DNA of 64,000 nucleotides, taken from Mesorhizobium sp. L-8-3 (GTDB lineage Bacteria > Pseudomonadota > Alphaproteobacteria > Rhizobiales > Rhizobiaceae). A program made the position numbers and the translations under genes. Of this stretch, positions 32,958 to 41,679 are shown piece after piece (position 1 is the stretch's first letter; each line of letters begins with the position of its first letter). The notes below the pieces were generated by a model, which worked only from the letters and a program-made list of their open reading frames with translations, made no database searches and was not told where the DNA came from. The stretch lies in the NCBI RefSeq assembly GCF_016756615.1, contig NZ_AP023262.1, forward strand, positions 4,713,501 through 4,777,500, given 5' to 3'.

Positions 32958-34166
32958 CTACGCTATGGCCGACCGCCGCGGTTTGATTGTGTAATTCCAT
33001 TCTGGATGGAACTGGTCGCCGGTGATATCGAGGGTCGCCATCTCGGCAGCCGAGACCTTCACGCCCTTCTCATAGGTGGTGGCGTCGAGCGCGCACTCGA
33101 CCTTGAGCCCGGTCTTGGTCGTGGTCGCGCCGATCAACTCGACCACGGCGAGGCGATCCGTCAACGGACGGCCGCGCCAATTCTGCGTGATGTGGCAGAA
33201 CAGTCGGTGCTCGATCTTGTTCCACTTCGACGTGCCCGGCGGATAGTGATGGACGTGGACGACAAGCCCGGTCTCGTCGGCGAGCTTCTGCAGTTCCACC
33301 TTCCACAGCCGCACGCGCGCCCCGTTGGAGCCGCCGCAGTCGGCGGTGATCGTCAGCGCGCCGGCCGAGGGATAGCGCTGGCGGCCCATGCGCTCGAGCC
33401 ACGTGCGGATCGAGTGGACCGCGAACTCGGCGGTGTCGGCGGTGATGCCGACGCTGACCCAGCCCTCGTTGGCGGCCACGTCGTAGACGCCGTAGGGGAC
33501 GACCTTGCCAAGCGTCTTGTCGACGAAGTCGTGCACCTTGACGCGCTGCGGGTCGCCCTTCGGGCGATAGTCGCTGCCGCCATTCTTGAAGGCGCCGACG
33601 AGCTCTTTCTTCTTTGTATCGACGGAGATGACGGGCTCACCGGCCGCCTGCGCGGCGACCACCTTGGCGTTGATGTGCGCGAACTGGGCATCGCGGTCGG
33701 GATGGTGCGCGCCTTCATCCGTCTTGCGGTTAAGCTGGCGCGAGAAGCCGAGCTTGACAAGCAGCTTGCGCACGCTGTTGGGGCTGATCGCATGGCCCAT
33801 GTCGCCAAGCGCGCGCGCCAGCTTGTCCAGGCTCTTCGACACCCACAACAGAGGCCGCTCCGGATCACCCAAGGTCGCCGGCTCAACGAGGCGCTCAAGG
33901 TCGGCAAGCAGCGTCGGATCGCGCGCCGTCAACGGCCGCGGGCCGCCGCCTTCCCGGCGCACCCGACCGCGCGGCGGCGCCGCGTCGAGGTCTTTCAGCC
34001 CGCGCCCGATCGTCGAGCGGGCCAGCCCTGTGATCTCCGAGACCGCCGCCAGCCCACCCCGGCCCGCAGCGCGCGCCTCGCTGGCGGCGAACACGCGCCG
34101 GCCGCGCTCGTCGCGCTTCGAGCCGTCCGCCTCCCACCGCTGCTGGATCCCGCGCCGGTCGATCAT
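32958..34166 (-). CDS. ISAzo13-family transposase
   Basis: A 402-residue DDE transposase of the ISAzo13 (Rhodopirellula-type) family. Helix-turn-helix text is near residues 40-65 (AAVSEITGLARSTIGRGLKD). The catalytic domain shows the acidic residue in PVISVDTKKKELVGAF, the second in TITADCGGSNG, and the third in GTSKWNKIEHRLFCHI. QNWRGRPLTD is another family hallmark. The length is usual for the family and no frameshift is seen, so the enzyme could be active. Only this gene lies between the terminal repeats. Confidence 0.95.
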   Translation of the reverse strand: MIDRRGIQQRWEADGSKRDERGRRVFAASEARAAGRGGLAAVSEITGLARSTIGRGLKDLDAAPPRGRVRREGGGPRPLTARDPTLLADLERLVEPATLGDPERPLLWVSKSLDKLARALGDMGHAISPNSVRKLLVKLGFSRQLNRKTDEGAHHPDRDAQFAHINAKVVAAQAAGEPVISVDTKKKELVGAFKNGGSDYRPKGDPQRVKVHDFVDKTLGKVVPYGVYDVAANEGWVSVGITADTAEFAVHSIRTWLERMGRQRYPSAGALTITADCGGSNGARVRLWKVELQKLADETGLVVHVHHYPPGTSKWNKIEHRLFCHITQNWRGRPLTDRLAVVELIGATTTKTGLKVECALDATTYEKGVKVSAAEMATLDITGDQFHPEWNYTIKPRRSAIA

Positions 34167-34254
34167 GTCGCTACCGCTAGCGCGCCTCGCTCCGGCAGGG
34201 AATCCCTGCCGGGTGAGTCACACCGCCGCAGGTCGAGACAACCGACCGATTCAA

Positions 34255-34272
34255 TTATCGTTGCAGCTGTCC
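34255..34272. repeat. right terminal inverted repeat of the ISAzo13-family element
   Basis: 18 bases, perfect inverted copy of 32937-32954, followed by the TTA target duplication at 34273-34275. Confidence 0.93.
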
Positions 34273-34528
34273 TTAGCGTCAAAGTCAATAGCGATTCCCT
34301 GTACAGTTGTTCAGAAATATTGACGTTATTGTAAGACGGATCGTTTGCGGTACAGACATTCGCTGTCGTTCGAGCGCTCTTGTCGACCGCTGCGGGCGCG
34401 CATGCGCCATTCGCCTCACACTCAAATGCGGGCTAGAATAGGTGGCCGGCTTCGTGTAAGGAGCCGCGTTCCCGTAGAACGGGTCTGGCCGGCAATAGAT
34501 GCCGGAAAGAAGAGCTTTGGGTGCTGTC

Positions 34529-35905
34529 ATGACGAAATGGTCGCCGAATTCCTGGAGAGCAAAGCCTATCCAGCAGGTGCCGGCCTATCCGGATCCGGTC
34601 GCTCTGGCCGAGACCGAGGCTCGTCTGGCGACCTTTCCGCCACTGGTTTTTGCAGGCGAGGCGCGCAAGCTGAAGAAGCAACTGGCGAGTGTCGCGGAAG
34701 GCGAGTCTTTCCTGCTGCAGGGCGGCGACTGCGCCGAGAGCTTCGCCGAGCACGGTGCCGACAATATTCGCGACTTCTTCCGCGTGTTCCTGCAGATGGC
34801 TGTCGTGCTCACCTTCGCCGGCTCGCAGCCGGTGGTGAAGGTCGGCCGTGTCGCCGGGCAGTTCGCCAAGCCGCGTTCCTCGGGTTCCGAGACCAAGGGT
34901 GACGTCACGCTGCCGTCCTATCGCGGCGACATCATCAACGGCATCGAGTTCGACGAGAAGTCGCGGGTGCCCGATCCGGCGCGCCAGGAAATGGCGTATC
35001 GACAGTCGGCGGCCACGTTGAATCTGCTGCGCGCTTTCGCCCAGGGCGGCTATGCGAGCCTCGAGAACGTCCATCGCTGGATGCTGGGCTTCGTCGCCGA
35101 CAGCCCGCAGGGCGACCGCTACGAGGCGCTCGCCAACCGCATCACCGAGACGATGGATTTCATGCGTGCGGTCGGCATCACGTCCGAGACCAATTTCGCG
35201 CTGCGCGAGACGGATTTCTACACCAGCCATGAAGCGTTGCTGCTCGGCTATGAGGAGGCGCTCACCCGCGTCGATTCCACCTCGGGCGACTGGTATGCGA
35301 CGTCGGGCCACATGATCTGGATCGGCGACCGCACGCGCCAGCCCGATCACGCGCATGTCGAATACTGCCGCGGCATCAAGAACCCGCTCGGTCTGAAGTG
35401 CGGCCCGTCGATGACCGCCGAAGGCCTGCTGCAGCTGATCGACCTGCTCAATCCGGAGAACGAGCCGGGCCGCCTCACGCTGATCGCACGTTTCGGCTAC
35501 GACAAGGTCGAAGATCACCTGCCGAAGCTCATCCGGGCGGTGAAGCGCGAAGGCCGCAAGGTCGTGTGGTCCTGCGATCCGATGCATGGCAACACCATCA
35601 CGGCGGCCGGCTACAAGACGCGTCCCTTCGAGCGCATCCTCAAGGAAGTGCAGTCCTTCTTCGACATCCATCGCGCAGAGGGCACGCATCCCGGCGGCAT
35701 CCATGTCGAAATGACCGGCAAGAACGTCACCGAATGTACGGGCGGCGCCCGCGCCATCACGGCCGAGGAGCTTCAGGATCGCTATCACACGCATTGCGAC
35801 CCGCGCCTCAATGCCGACCAGGCGATCGAACTCGCTTTCCTGGTTTCCGATCTGCTCCGCAAGAGCCATGCCGGCGTGCCGCACAAGCAGGCCGTCAACA
35901 GTTAA
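34529..35905 (+). CDS. aroG: class II 3-deoxy-7-phosphoheptulonate (DAHP) synthase
   Basis: A 458-residue plant-type (class II) DAHP synthase, first enzyme of the shikimate pathway, joining phosphoenolpyruvate and erythrose 4-phosphate. Signatures are [13 protein letters not shown] (metal-binding Cys), [47 protein letters not shown] and [17 protein letters not shown]. The ATG at 34529 ([20 protein letters not shown]) matches the usual N-terminus; the frame is open to 34499. An insertion sequence sits 256 bases upstream and may have changed its promoter region. A strong terminator follows. Confidence 0.95.
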   Translation: MTKWSPNSWRAKPIQQVPAYPDPVALAETEARLATFPPLVFAGEARKLKKQLASVAEGESFLLQGGDCAESFAEHGADNIRDFFRVFLQMAVVLTFAGSQPVVKVGRVAGQFAKPRSSGSETKGDVTLPSYRGDIINGIEFDEKSRVPDPARQEMAYRQSAATLNLLRAFAQGGYASLENVHRWMLGFVADSPQGDRYEALANRITETMDFMRAVGITSETNFALRETDFYTSHEALLLGYEEALTRVDSTSGDWYATSGHMIWIGDRTRQPDHAHVEYCRGIKNPLGLKCGPSMTAEGLLQLIDLLNPENEPGRLTLIARFGYDKVEDHLPKLIRAVKREGRKVVWSCDPMHGNTITAAGYKTRPFERILKEVQSFFDIHRAEGTHPGGIHVEMTGKNVTECTGGARAITAEELQDRYHTHCDPRLNADQAIELAFLVSDLLRKSHAGVPHKQAVNS

Positions 35906-35931
35906 GGGAACAGGCAGTCGCCAAACACCAC

Positions 35932-35957
35932 GGGCCGCGGCAATACCGCGGCCCTTT
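35932..35957 (+). terminator. Rho-independent terminator of aroG
   Basis: GGGCCGCGG (35932-35940), loop CAATA, CCGCGGCCC (35946-35954) form a perfect 9-bp stem followed by TTTGCTT. It begins 27 bases after the aroG stop. Confidence 0.85.
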
Positions 35958-35961
35958 GCTT

Positions 35962-36008
35962 GAAGCAGGTCTCCCGGAAGCGGGAACCGGTTTCGGGACA
36001 AAGACACG
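35962..36008. repeat. palindromic intergenic repeat, copy 1 (RIME-like)
   Basis: The sequence around GTCTCCCGGAAGCGGGAACC and TTTCGGGACAAAGAC is an imperfect palindrome that recurs at 39471. It resembles the rhizobial intergenic mosaic elements that form stem-loops in 3' regions. It lies directly behind the aroG terminator. Confidence 0.7.
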
Positions 36009-36086
36009 CGCAAGAAAATCGAGTCCTGAAGCGCGCAAAACGAATCTGAAAGATCGTGGCGCACTTTGGGGCGTCCGCCGACGGCT

Positions 36087-37166
36087 TCAGTCCTTCCGGT
36101 AAAGCAGCCAGCTCTTTCCGGGGCGGGTGTCCGGAATGGCGGAGAACTTCGTCACGCGGTTGCGGCCGGCGATCTTCGAGGCATAGAGCGCGCGGTCGGC
36201 CTTGGAGTAGAGGTCGTCGGGACCATCGGCGTCGCTGGCCATGCATACGCCCATCGAGATGGTGATCCGGCCGTAGTTCACGCCGGTCTGGGGGTTGGCA
36301 AAGGTCGCCTGTTCGATCGCGATACGGATCCGGTCGGCGATCTGGGCCGTGGTCTCCTCGCCGCTGCCGGTGACGATCAGCGCGAACTCCTCGCCGCCGG
36401 TGCGCGCCACGAACATGTCGTCGCGGATGCCCGACCGGAAGATGCCGGCGATCTTCTGTATGATCCTGTCGCCGACGGGATGGCCATAGCGATCGTTGAT
36501 CTCCTTGAAACGGTCGATATCGGCCAGGATCAGCGCGCTGAAGGCGATGCTCTTCTTGTCGTTGTAGACACGGGCGATCTCCTTGTCGAAGGCACGCCGG
36601 TTCCAGATGTGGGTGAGCGGATCGGTATCGGCCAGGCGTTTGTATTCTTCGAGCTTGGACTTGACGTTCTCGAGCTCGCTCGTCTTTTCGCCGATGGTCG
36701 CGGCGACTTGCCTCCCATGCTCGATCGTCGAGCTGGTGGCGGTCGCCATCACGCCCACGATCTTCTGTAGGAGCTCGCGGCTCAGCGCACTGCGATTGTC
36801 CAGCCCGCTCGATGTCTCGCCGAGGATGCTGCCATATTTCCGGATCTGGTTCTGCTCGCTGCGCAACAGGCTCGCGACCTCCTCCAGTTCGCGGGCGATC
36901 ACCTCACGGGCGTTCTCCACGATGCCCTGGCCGTGGCTCTGGGCGAAATATCTGCGTCCGATGCGATCGAGATCCGCCTGCGACGGGCGCTTGGCGAGTG
37001 ACACGAATTCCAGTGCGAGCTCCGGATTGGAGCCGGTCATCGCCTCGTAGAAGATCTCGTAGTTCCGGGGTAAGCCGACAACACCCATCTGCCGCATCGT
37101 GGTGGCGATGGTGGTCGCTATGTCGGTCGCCGCTTGACCGTTGTCCTGGACAGTCGTCGGTTGCAT
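36087..37166 (-). CDS. GGDEF-domain diguanylate cyclase
   Basis: A 359-residue protein. The N-terminal half is helical (about residues 1-180), with an end that looks like a coiled coil (IGEKTSELENVKSKLEEYKR). The GGDEF domain follows, opening LADTDPLTHIWNRRAFDKEI; its active-site loop is RTGGEEFAL, so catalysis of cyclic di-GMP formation is expected. The inhibitory RxxD site is not in its canonical place. No membrane segment or signal peptide is visible, so it is probably cytosolic. The ATG at 37166 is chosen; the frame is open to 37340, with another possible ATG at 37193. Confidence 0.88.
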   Translation of the reverse strand: MQPTTVQDNGQAATDIATTIATTMRQMGVVGLPRNYEIFYEAMTGSNPELALEFVSLAKRPSQADLDRIGRRYFAQSHGQGIVENAREVIARELEEVASLLRSEQNQIRKYGSILGETSSGLDNRSALSRELLQKIVGVMATATSSTIEHGRQVAATIGEKTSELENVKSKLEEYKRLADTDPLTHIWNRRAFDKEIARVYNDKKSIAFSALILADIDRFKEINDRYGHPVGDRIIQKIAGIFRSGIRDDMFVARTGGEEFALIVTGSGEETTAQIADRIRIAIEQATFANPQTGVNYGRITISMGVCMASDADGPDDLYSKADRALYASKIAGRNRVTKFSAIPDTRPGKSWLLYRKD

Positions 37167-37685
37167 CGTGCCGTTCCAACTCCCTCCGACGTGCATACCG
37201 CACTGGAACACCGCGCAGCCCTGTGGAAGCGCAGGGATGCCCTGTCGCTCTTGATCCAGGCATCGTGCCTTCAGAAAACCGATGCCGATTCTCGAGCCGA
37301 TACAGTAGGGCCGCGCATCCACTTCAGGATGAGCGGCCATGCGTATCGGATCTCTCTGTGTGCATCTTTGGCACAGTTGGTTGAAGTTTCCGTAAATGTC
37401 GGTTGCAAAGAGCTTGCTTCGGCAGCGCTACTCAGAAACCCCTAATACAGAGGGCGCAGGCCGATTTCATTGGTCGGCAAATCTTCATCGAGCCCGCGTC
37501 CGGCAACCACGCGGAGCGTTTCCGCTCTCATGGATTGAGATGCGTTTCTCGCATCAGGGATATGGAGGACGCGCCTGTTCATCAAGCCGCGGTCGCAATC
37601 GCAGTTCCGTCCGGTCGCGATCTCGCGACCATCCGTCTTGAAGCTCTGGTTTGCTGGCCGGTGCGACAAGCCGGAGGAGACGACG
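37167..37685. other. 519-bp intergenic stretch with a perfect palindrome
   Basis: No credible gene is seen here. A perfect inverted repeat GGTCGCGA-TC-TCGCGACC lies at 37613-37630, about 56 bases before the GFA gene start; without a T-run it is more like an operator than a terminator. The rest shows no repeats or tRNA. Confidence 0.45.
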
Positions 37686-38105
37686 ATGACCAAGACCCAT
37701 TCGGGCGGCTGCCTGTGCGGCGCGGTGCGTTACGAGACGAAGGGCGCCTTGCGCGAAGTCGTCTATTGCCACTGCTCGCAATGCCGCAGGCAGAGTGGCC
37801 TCTATTATGCGGCCACCGATGTGGCCGACGCCGACATCGACATCACCGGCGAAGACAACCTGACCTGGTATGCCGCTTCCAACGATGCGAGGCGGGGTTT
37901 CTGCCGGACGTGCGGATCGGCACTTTTCTGGAAGCACGATGAGCGGGACCATGTGTCGATTCTTGCTGGCTCGTTCGACCAGCCTTCCGGCCTGACGCCC
38001 GGCTACCACATCTTCGTCGCCGACAGGGGCGACTATTATTCGATCGACGACAACCTGCCGCAATTCGAGCGCTCGACACCTGCAATCACAGTCGCCGGAG
38101 ATTGA
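37686..38105 (+). CDS. GFA/CENP-V-family zinc protein
   Basis: A 139-residue protein of the glutathione-dependent formaldehyde-activating enzyme-like fold. Zinc ligands are visible in GGCLCGAVRY, CHCSQCRRQSG and CRTCGSALFW. Members bind zinc and some react with glutathione adducts, but most paralogs have no known substrate; assignment as true S-(hydroxymethyl)glutathione synthase is not justified. The ATG at 37686 has GGAGGAG seven bases before it; the longer frame back to 37638 has no such signal. Confidence 0.88.
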   Translation: MTKTHSGGCLCGAVRYETKGALREVVYCHCSQCRRQSGLYYAATDVADADIDITGEDNLTWYAASNDARRGFCRTCGSALFWKHDERDHVSILAGSFDQPSGLTPGYHIFVADRGDYYSIDDNLPQFERSTPAITVAGD

Positions 38106-38209
38106 ACGTGTCTCTCGGGTGCGTTCTCTCCTGTTGAACGCTGCGTCGAGAAAACCTTGCCTGCCGGACACGGCGTGTCGGCGCTATATCATGGTCAAGG
38201 AGAAAGCCC

Positions 38210-39010
38210 ATGACCGCGATGCCGACGCTCTTTATTTCCCATGGCGGCCCGAACATCGTCACCGACGACTCTCCGGCACGTGAATACCTTCGGACCTTGT
38301 CCGAGTTGCTGCCGGCGAAGCCGAAGGCCATCGTCATCGTCTCGGCGCATTTCGAGACCGACGGCGTCGCCGTCGTCACCGATCCCAATCCCTGCATGAT
38401 CTACGATTTCGGTGGTTTCGCGCCGGAACTTTACAAGATGATCTATCCGGCCAAGGGCGATCCCGCTCTCGCCGAGCGGGTGTTCAAGAGGCTGGAGAAG
38501 GCAGGCCTTTCACCGCACACCTATGAGAAGCGCGGCTATGACCACGGCACCTGGACGCCGTTGCTTCTCGCCTTTCCCGATGCCGACATTCCTGTCGTAC
38601 AGGTTTCCATCGATCCGAAACGCGATGCCGCCTGGCACTACGCTCTCGGCACGGCGCTGGCTGGCTTGCGCGACGAAGGCATATTGCTCGTCGGCTCGGG
38701 ACACATCACGCACAATCTGCGCGCTTTCTTCTCGATAATGCGCAACGGCGCCGCGGCCGATCCGGTGCTCGCCGGCAAGGTCGACGCCTTCACCGGCTGG
38801 TTCGCGGAGAAATTCGCCGCCGGCGACAGGGATGCGATCCTGCATTGGAAGGAACTGGCGCCGTTCCCGGCGGAGAACCATCCCACCGACGAACACCTGA
38901 TGCCGATCTTCTTCGCTTATGGCGCGGCGGGCGACGGTGGCAAGGCGGAGCGCGTGCACGCCTCGAAGCAGATGGGTTTCTTCGCCTTCGATTCCTATCT
39001 GTTCCGTTAG
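38210..39010 (+). CDS. LigB-type extradiol ring-cleavage dioxygenase (DODA/YgiD-like)
   Basis: A 266-residue class III dioxygenase. Metal and active-site histidines occur in FISHGGPNIV, VSAHFETDG, YDHGTWTPL and GSGHITHNL, matching the 4,5-DOPA extradiol dioxygenase/YgiD group. These non-heme iron or zinc enzymes cleave catechol-type rings; the natural substrate in bacteria is mostly unknown. The ATG at 38210 is preceded by AAGGAGAAAG. It stands 105 bases after the GFA gene in the same direction; no aromatic degradation pathway surrounds it. Confidence 0.88.
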   Translation: MTAMPTLFISHGGPNIVTDDSPAREYLRTLSELLPAKPKAIVIVSAHFETDGVAVVTDPNPCMIYDFGGFAPELYKMIYPAKGDPALAERVFKRLEKAGLSPHTYEKRGYDHGTWTPLLLAFPDADIPVVQVSIDPKRDAAWHYALGTALAGLRDEGILLVGSGHITHNLRAFFSIMRNGAAADPVLAGKVDAFTGWFAEKFAAGDRDAILHWKELAPFPAENHPTDEHLMPIFFAYGAAGDGGKAERVHASKQMGFFAFDSYLFR

Positions 39011-39090
39011 GCGATTACCATCTGTTCCACTGGGCAGCATTTGCGGTAAACGGATCGCCTTCCGACTGCGCGGCAAGGGATCCTGTCTTC

Positions 39091-39450
39091 ATGGAGCGGC
39101 TGATCAAGGCATTTCAGAACTCGGTGCGGGCATTCGGCAAGCTGATCCGCACCGAGAAGGCGTTCCAGCAGGAGATCGCCCTGCTGGTCCTTGCGCTGCC
39201 GCTCGGCTGGTTCATCGCCGACAGCTGGCGCGGCTTCGCTCTGCTGATCGGATCGATCCTGCTGCTGATCATGGTCGAAGTGCTGAACACCGGCATAGAG
39301 GCGACCTGCGATGCCATCAGCCGCGAGTTCAACATCGATATCCAGCTTGCCAAGGACTGCGGCTCGCTGGCGGTGCTGATCTCGATCGTGATCGCGCTCG
39401 GGGTCTGGGGCATCGCCCTGGTCGAGCGTTTCGTCGGGCTGTCAGTCTAG
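39091..39450 (+). CDS. dgkA: diacylglycerol kinase
   Basis: A 119-residue integral membrane enzyme. After an amphipathic start (MERLIKAFQNSVRAFGKLIR) come three membrane segments; the signature IMVEVLNTGIEATCDAIS and LAKDCGSLAVLISIVIAL are conserved in DgkA. It phosphorylates diacylglycerol, recycling lipid from membrane-derived oligosaccharide (cyclic glucan) synthesis. The length matches the E. coli enzyme (about 122). The frame is open to 38845 inside the dioxygenase gene, but the ATG at 39091 gives the canonical protein. Confidence 0.92.
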   Translation: MERLIKAFQNSVRAFGKLIRTEKAFQQEIALLVLALPLGWFIADSWRGFALLIGSILLLIMVEVLNTGIEATCDAISREFNIDIQLAKDCGSLAVLISIVIALGVWGIALVERFVGLSV

Positions 39451-39470
39451 ACAAGGGCATGCGAAAGCTA

Positions 39471-39574
39471 AAGCATGTCTCCCGAAAGCGGGTACCGGTT
39501 TTCGGGAGAAAGACATACGTCAAATCAAAGACCTACAGCGTTGCGTGAATCCGTTTGCACGCAACACGCTGTAG
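39471..39574. repeat. palindromic intergenic repeat, copy 2 with adjoining hairpin (RIME-like)
   Basis: TCTCCCGAAA (39478-39487) pairs with TTTCGGGAGA (39500-39509) around GCGGGTACCGGT, and the flanks match copy 1 at 35962. A second palindrome, CTACAGCG to CGCTGTAG (39533-39574), follows directly and is not present in copy 1. The composite resembles rhizobial mosaic elements. Confidence 0.75.
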
Positions 39575-39665
39575 TCTCGGTTTCGGATGAACCCGATGCG
39601 ACAACAGACGGATAGAGCGGCAGCACCGATCTTGGCGGTGCGGCCGCCGCTCTGAGACAGCCCGT

Positions 39666-40244
39666 TCAGTCGCGATGTCGCCTGACGAGGCGGTGCGCCA
39701 GATACCACCCGGCAAAGCTTGACGCGAGGCCGATGCCGAGCCCCGCCAGCAGTTTTTCGTGCTTGGCAAGGGCCGCGCCGAAAATCTGCTCGGCGCCCAA
39801 TCCGAAAACATATCCCAAGCCGGTGAAGGCGGCTGCCCAGACCAGCGCCGACAGAGCGTTGAGGAGCACGAATTTCGACACCGCAATGCCCGAGAGACCG
39901 GCTGCGACGCCGCCGACCAAGCGGAAACCGTAGACGAAGCGGTTGCCCAGGACATAGAGCGCCGGGTGCGCACGCACCAGGGCATAGGCATGGCTGAAAC
40001 CTGGCTTGCCGCGCAGCCGGACCACCCAGGCATGATCCGAGAAACGCCGCCCGGCGAGGAAGAACAGCGTGTCGCCGATAAAGGCGCCGAGGAAGGCCGC
40101 GCCGAAAGCGTTCGATGCCGCGAAGACATGCTGATGGGCGAAGAAGCCGCCAAGGATCGCCGCGCTCTCGCCCTCCGCCAGGCAACCGAGGAAGATGGCG
40201 ATGAGCCCGTATCTCTCGACCAGCAAGTGGATCGTGTCGGTCAT
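39666..40244 (-). CDS. DedA-family membrane protein
   Basis: A 192-residue protein with about five hydrophobic segments and the SNARE-associated/VTT fold. Family features are FLGCLAEGESAAILGGFFAH near the start and YVLGNRFVYGFRLVGGVAAGL, containing the conserved Arg. DedA proteins act as flippases or lipid carriers, for example for undecaprenyl phosphate. The start overlaps the stop of the DUF1003 gene by four bases (40241-40244), so both are co-translated. Confidence 0.88.
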   Translation of the reverse strand: MTDTIHLLVERYGLIAIFLGCLAEGESAAILGGFFAHQHVFAASNAFGAAFLGAFIGDTLFFLAGRRFSDHAWVVRLRGKPGFSHAYALVRAHPALYVLGNRFVYGFRLVGGVAAGLSGIAVSKFVLLNALSALVWAAAFTGLGYVFGLGAEQIFGAALAKHEKLLAGLGIGLASSFAGWYLAHRLVRRHRD

Positions 40245-40807
40245 GCGGCGGTCGGTCCGGAGCCCAGCCGCGCTTCGATACGGGCAACGCAGACCGCGAT
40301 CCGGTCGACGTCCTCGCGCATGGCAATCAACTCGCTATGGTGCAGGGCGTCGAGCTTCTCATGCAGCGCCATGATTTCGATCTCGGCCTTGAGGTTGACC
40401 TCGTAGTCGTGGGCGGCGTCGAGGCGATCCCGCTCGGCCTGGCGGTTCTGCGACATCATGATGACAGGCGCTTGAAACGCGGCGATCATCGACAGGACGA
40501 GGTTGAGGAAAACGAACGGGTAGGGATCGAACCGATCCTGCCCGAGAAGCCAGGCATTGGCTGCCGTCCACGCGATCAGGAAGGCCATGAAGCCGAGGAT
40601 GAAGTTCCATGAGCCGCCGAACCGGGCGATCCAGTCGGCGACGCGCTCGCCGTGGCTTCTGGCTTCGGCCAGACTTTCATTGACGTTGCGTGACACGGGT
40701 TTTCGTTCGACGGCGCTCCGGAGCACGCGCTGCTCGCTCTCGTTGAGCGCTTCGGGTGTGCGGCTCAGCCAACGCTTCGCCAGATCGGCCACGCTTACTT
40801 TCATCAT
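40241..40807 (-). CDS. DUF1003 membrane protein
   Basis: A 188-residue protein with two central membrane segments (FILGFMAFLIAWTAANAWLL and FVFLNLVLSMIAAFQAPVIM) between a soluble N-terminus and a C-terminal helical tail with EVNLKAEIEIMALHEKLDAL. DPYPFVFLN and MMSQNRQAERDR are hallmarks of DUF1003. The function is unknown. It precedes and overlaps the DedA gene, so a joint role in the membrane is plausible but unproven. Confidence 0.88.
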   Translation of the reverse strand: MMKVSVADLAKRWLSRTPEALNESEQRVLRSAVERKPVSRNVNESLAEARSHGERVADWIARFGGSWNFILGFMAFLIAWTAANAWLLGQDRFDPYPFVFLNLVLSMIAAFQAPVIMMSQNRQAERDRLDAAHDYEVNLKAEIEIMALHEKLDALHHSELIAMREDVDRIAVCVARIEARLGSGPTAA

Positions 40808-40914
40808 CGCCTCCTTCTCGCCGTGCCTGCTTGGCAGCCGCGATTCCTTATAGGAAAATGAGATCGGCGCCGCGACAAGGGCGGCGCGGGGAAAGGTGGG
40901 GAAGGAGCGTCGTC

Positions 40915-41628
40915 ATGTCCGGTTTTGCCAGGATTCGCGCCCGCGCGGCGGACCGCAAGGGCGGGGACAAGGTCTTGGCGTCGTTGCTCGGGCCAAAGTT
41001 CGACAATGCCAAGGTTGCGGCTGTGTCCGACGATCGCATCCTGTCGACCATGGCGGAGCGTGTTTTCGCCGCCGGATTCGTCTGGCGGGTGATCGAGCAG
41101 AAATGGCCGGGTTTCGAAGAGGCCTTCCTCGGCTTCGAGCCCAAACGGCTGCTGTTCCAGCCCGACGATTTCTGGCACGAGCTTACCGGCGACAGCCGCA
41201 TCGTGCGCAATCCGCAGAAGATCAAATCCGTGAAGGAGAATGCCGCCTTCGTCGAGCGCGTCTCGCGGGAGCATGCCGGCTTCGGCAGGTTTCTGGCGTC
41301 ATGGCCGGCCGGCGACCAGGTCGGACTGATGGACTATCTCGGCAAGCACGGCAGCCGCCTCGGCGGCAATACCGGGCAATATTTCCTGCGCTGGGTGGGG
41401 TGGGATACGTTCATCCTGTCCGCCGACATGGCCGCGGCGTTGCGCGATTCCGGCCTCGACATCGCCGAAAGTCCAAGCTCGAAGCGTGACCTTGCGCGCG
41501 TCCAGGAGCAGATGAATGCCTGGAAGGCGGAGACCGGGCTGCCATACGCGCATCTGTCGCGCATCCTGGCCATGTCGATCGGCGAGAACCATTCGGCCGA
41601 GTCGCTTCGCCAATATATGGGCGAATAG
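40915..41628 (+). CDS. DNA-3-methyladenine glycosylase I-like HhH-GPD protein
   Basis: A 237-residue protein resembling Rhizobiales proteins annotated as DNA-3-methyladenine glycosylase I. Similar text is RVFAAGFVWRVIEQKWPGFE, IVRNPQKIKSVKENAAFV and RLGGNTGQYFLRWVGWDTFI. It lacks the N-terminal zinc-ligand cysteine and CPW-type start of E. coli Tag, so it belongs to a divergent branch and its activity on alkylated adenine is uncertain. The ATG at 40915 has GAAGGAG just before it; the open frame back to 40756 runs against the DUF1003 gene. Confidence 0.75.
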   Translation: MSGFARIRARAADRKGGDKVLASLLGPKFDNAKVAAVSDDRILSTMAERVFAAGFVWRVIEQKWPGFEEAFLGFEPKRLLFQPDDFWHELTGDSRIVRNPQKIKSVKENAAFVERVSREHAGFGRFLASWPAGDQVGLMDYLGKHGSRLGGNTGQYFLRWVGWDTFILSADMAAALRDSGLDIAESPSSKRDLARVQEQMNAWKAETGLPYAHLSRILAMSIGENHSAESLRQYMGE

Positions 41629-41679
41629 GCCTGATCGATCGGCATTGCCGCTCGCTTGTCGGCACGCTACACGGGTTGC

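Larger units (their letters stand above)
32937..34272 (-). mobile_element. ISAzo13-family insertion sequence, 1336 bp, intact
   Basis: Perfect 18-bp terminal inverted repeats GGACAGCTGCAACGATAA bound the element, and the flanks carry a 3-bp direct duplication TTA (32934-32936 and 34273-34275). It contains one intact transposase gene on the minus strand. Removing the element and one TTA restores the palindrome TTGACG-TTAG-CGTCAA in the gap between the hydrolase and aroG. Perfect ends and an unbroken frame suggest recent insertion. Confidence 0.93.
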
